Assembly: GCF_001691555.1 (NCBI RefSeq)
Contig: NZ_MAYN01000004.1
Span: 1-64,000, forward strand
From: Pantoea eucrina
Lineage (GTDB): Bacteria; Pseudomonadota; Gammaproteobacteria; Enterobacterales; Enterobacteriaceae
DNA length: 64,000 nucleotides
Direction: 5' to 3'
Numbering within the stretch: the first letter of the stretch is position 1; each line of letters opens with the position of its first letter. The notes under the pieces were generated by a model that ran no database searches, was not told the DNA's origin, and was given only the letters and a program-made list of their open reading frames with translations. Below are positions 63,285 to 64,000 of this stretch, one piece after another. A program made the translations under genes and the position numbers.

Positions 63285-64000
<716 letters not shown>

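Overview
This window is chromosomal DNA from a gamma-proteobacterium of the order Enterobacterales. Almost every gene can be matched by remembered protein sequence and by gene order to the 85-87 min region of the Escherichia coli map. Divergence from E. coli, the missing neighbours listed below and the GC-rich codon use suggest a relative such as Erwiniaceae (Erwinia/Pantoea/Mixta-like). The genus is an inference; no marker here fixes it.

Layout. 1-288: leader and tandem P1/P2 promoters of a minus-strand rRNA operon whose 16S gene lies just outside the left edge. 289-10085: hemG-trkH-yigZ-pepQ (minus), divergent FadR-controlled fadBA (plus), then fre and ubiD (minus). 10322-20091: rfaH (plus), tatD and tatCBA, the ubiquinone genes ubiB-ubiJ-ubiE, rmuC, an unrecognised TPR/glycosyltransferase-like gene, and udp. 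20092-34590: dlhH, metR (without metE), a yehS-like gene, yigM, a lone glpT, yigL, pldB, rhtB/rhtC, recQ, pldA, yigI, rarD, an AbrB-family membrane gene and a palindromic repeat array. 34591-41560: corA with a leader peptide gene, LexA-controlled uvrD, and the coupled set lptM-dapF-yigA-xerC-yigB. 41673-48617: cyaA divergent from hemCDXY. 48618-50095: the small RNA gene glmZ with a sigma-54 promoter, GlrR-like and IHF-like sites, a second repeat array, and the tRNA operon argX-hisR-leuT-proM. 50227-63025: the complete enterobacterial common antigen operon wecA-wzzE-wecB-wecC-rffG-rffH-wecD-wecE-wzxE-wecF-wzyE-wecG. 63194-64000: the 3' part of rho.

How the genes work together. Heme synthesis is represented by hemC, hemD, hemX, hemY and hemG. 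Ubiquinone synthesis is represented by ubiB, ubiD, ubiE and ubiJ. Fatty acid oxidation (fadBA) faces its operator. The wec operon makes, flips and polymerises the ECA trisaccharide on undecaprenyl carrier. Catabolite control recurs: cyaA carries a CRP site over its own promoter, and udp and glpT have CRP sites upstream. GlmZ, which controls amino-sugar synthesis through glmS, lies in the same neighbourhood as the wec genes that consume UDP-GlcNAc.

Most unusual points: two related arrays of paired palindromes with base-compensated arms (34258-34586 and 49125-49565); loss of metE beside metR, of cyaY beside cyaA, and of aslA/aslB/yifK around the tRNAs; an inserted TPR plus glycosyltransferase-like gene between rmuC and udp; a lone glpT with its own operators; and a candidate corL leader peptide. 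I found no mobile element, prophage, CRISPR array or clearly new multi-gene system. The window is essentially a conserved core region with a few local insertions and losses.
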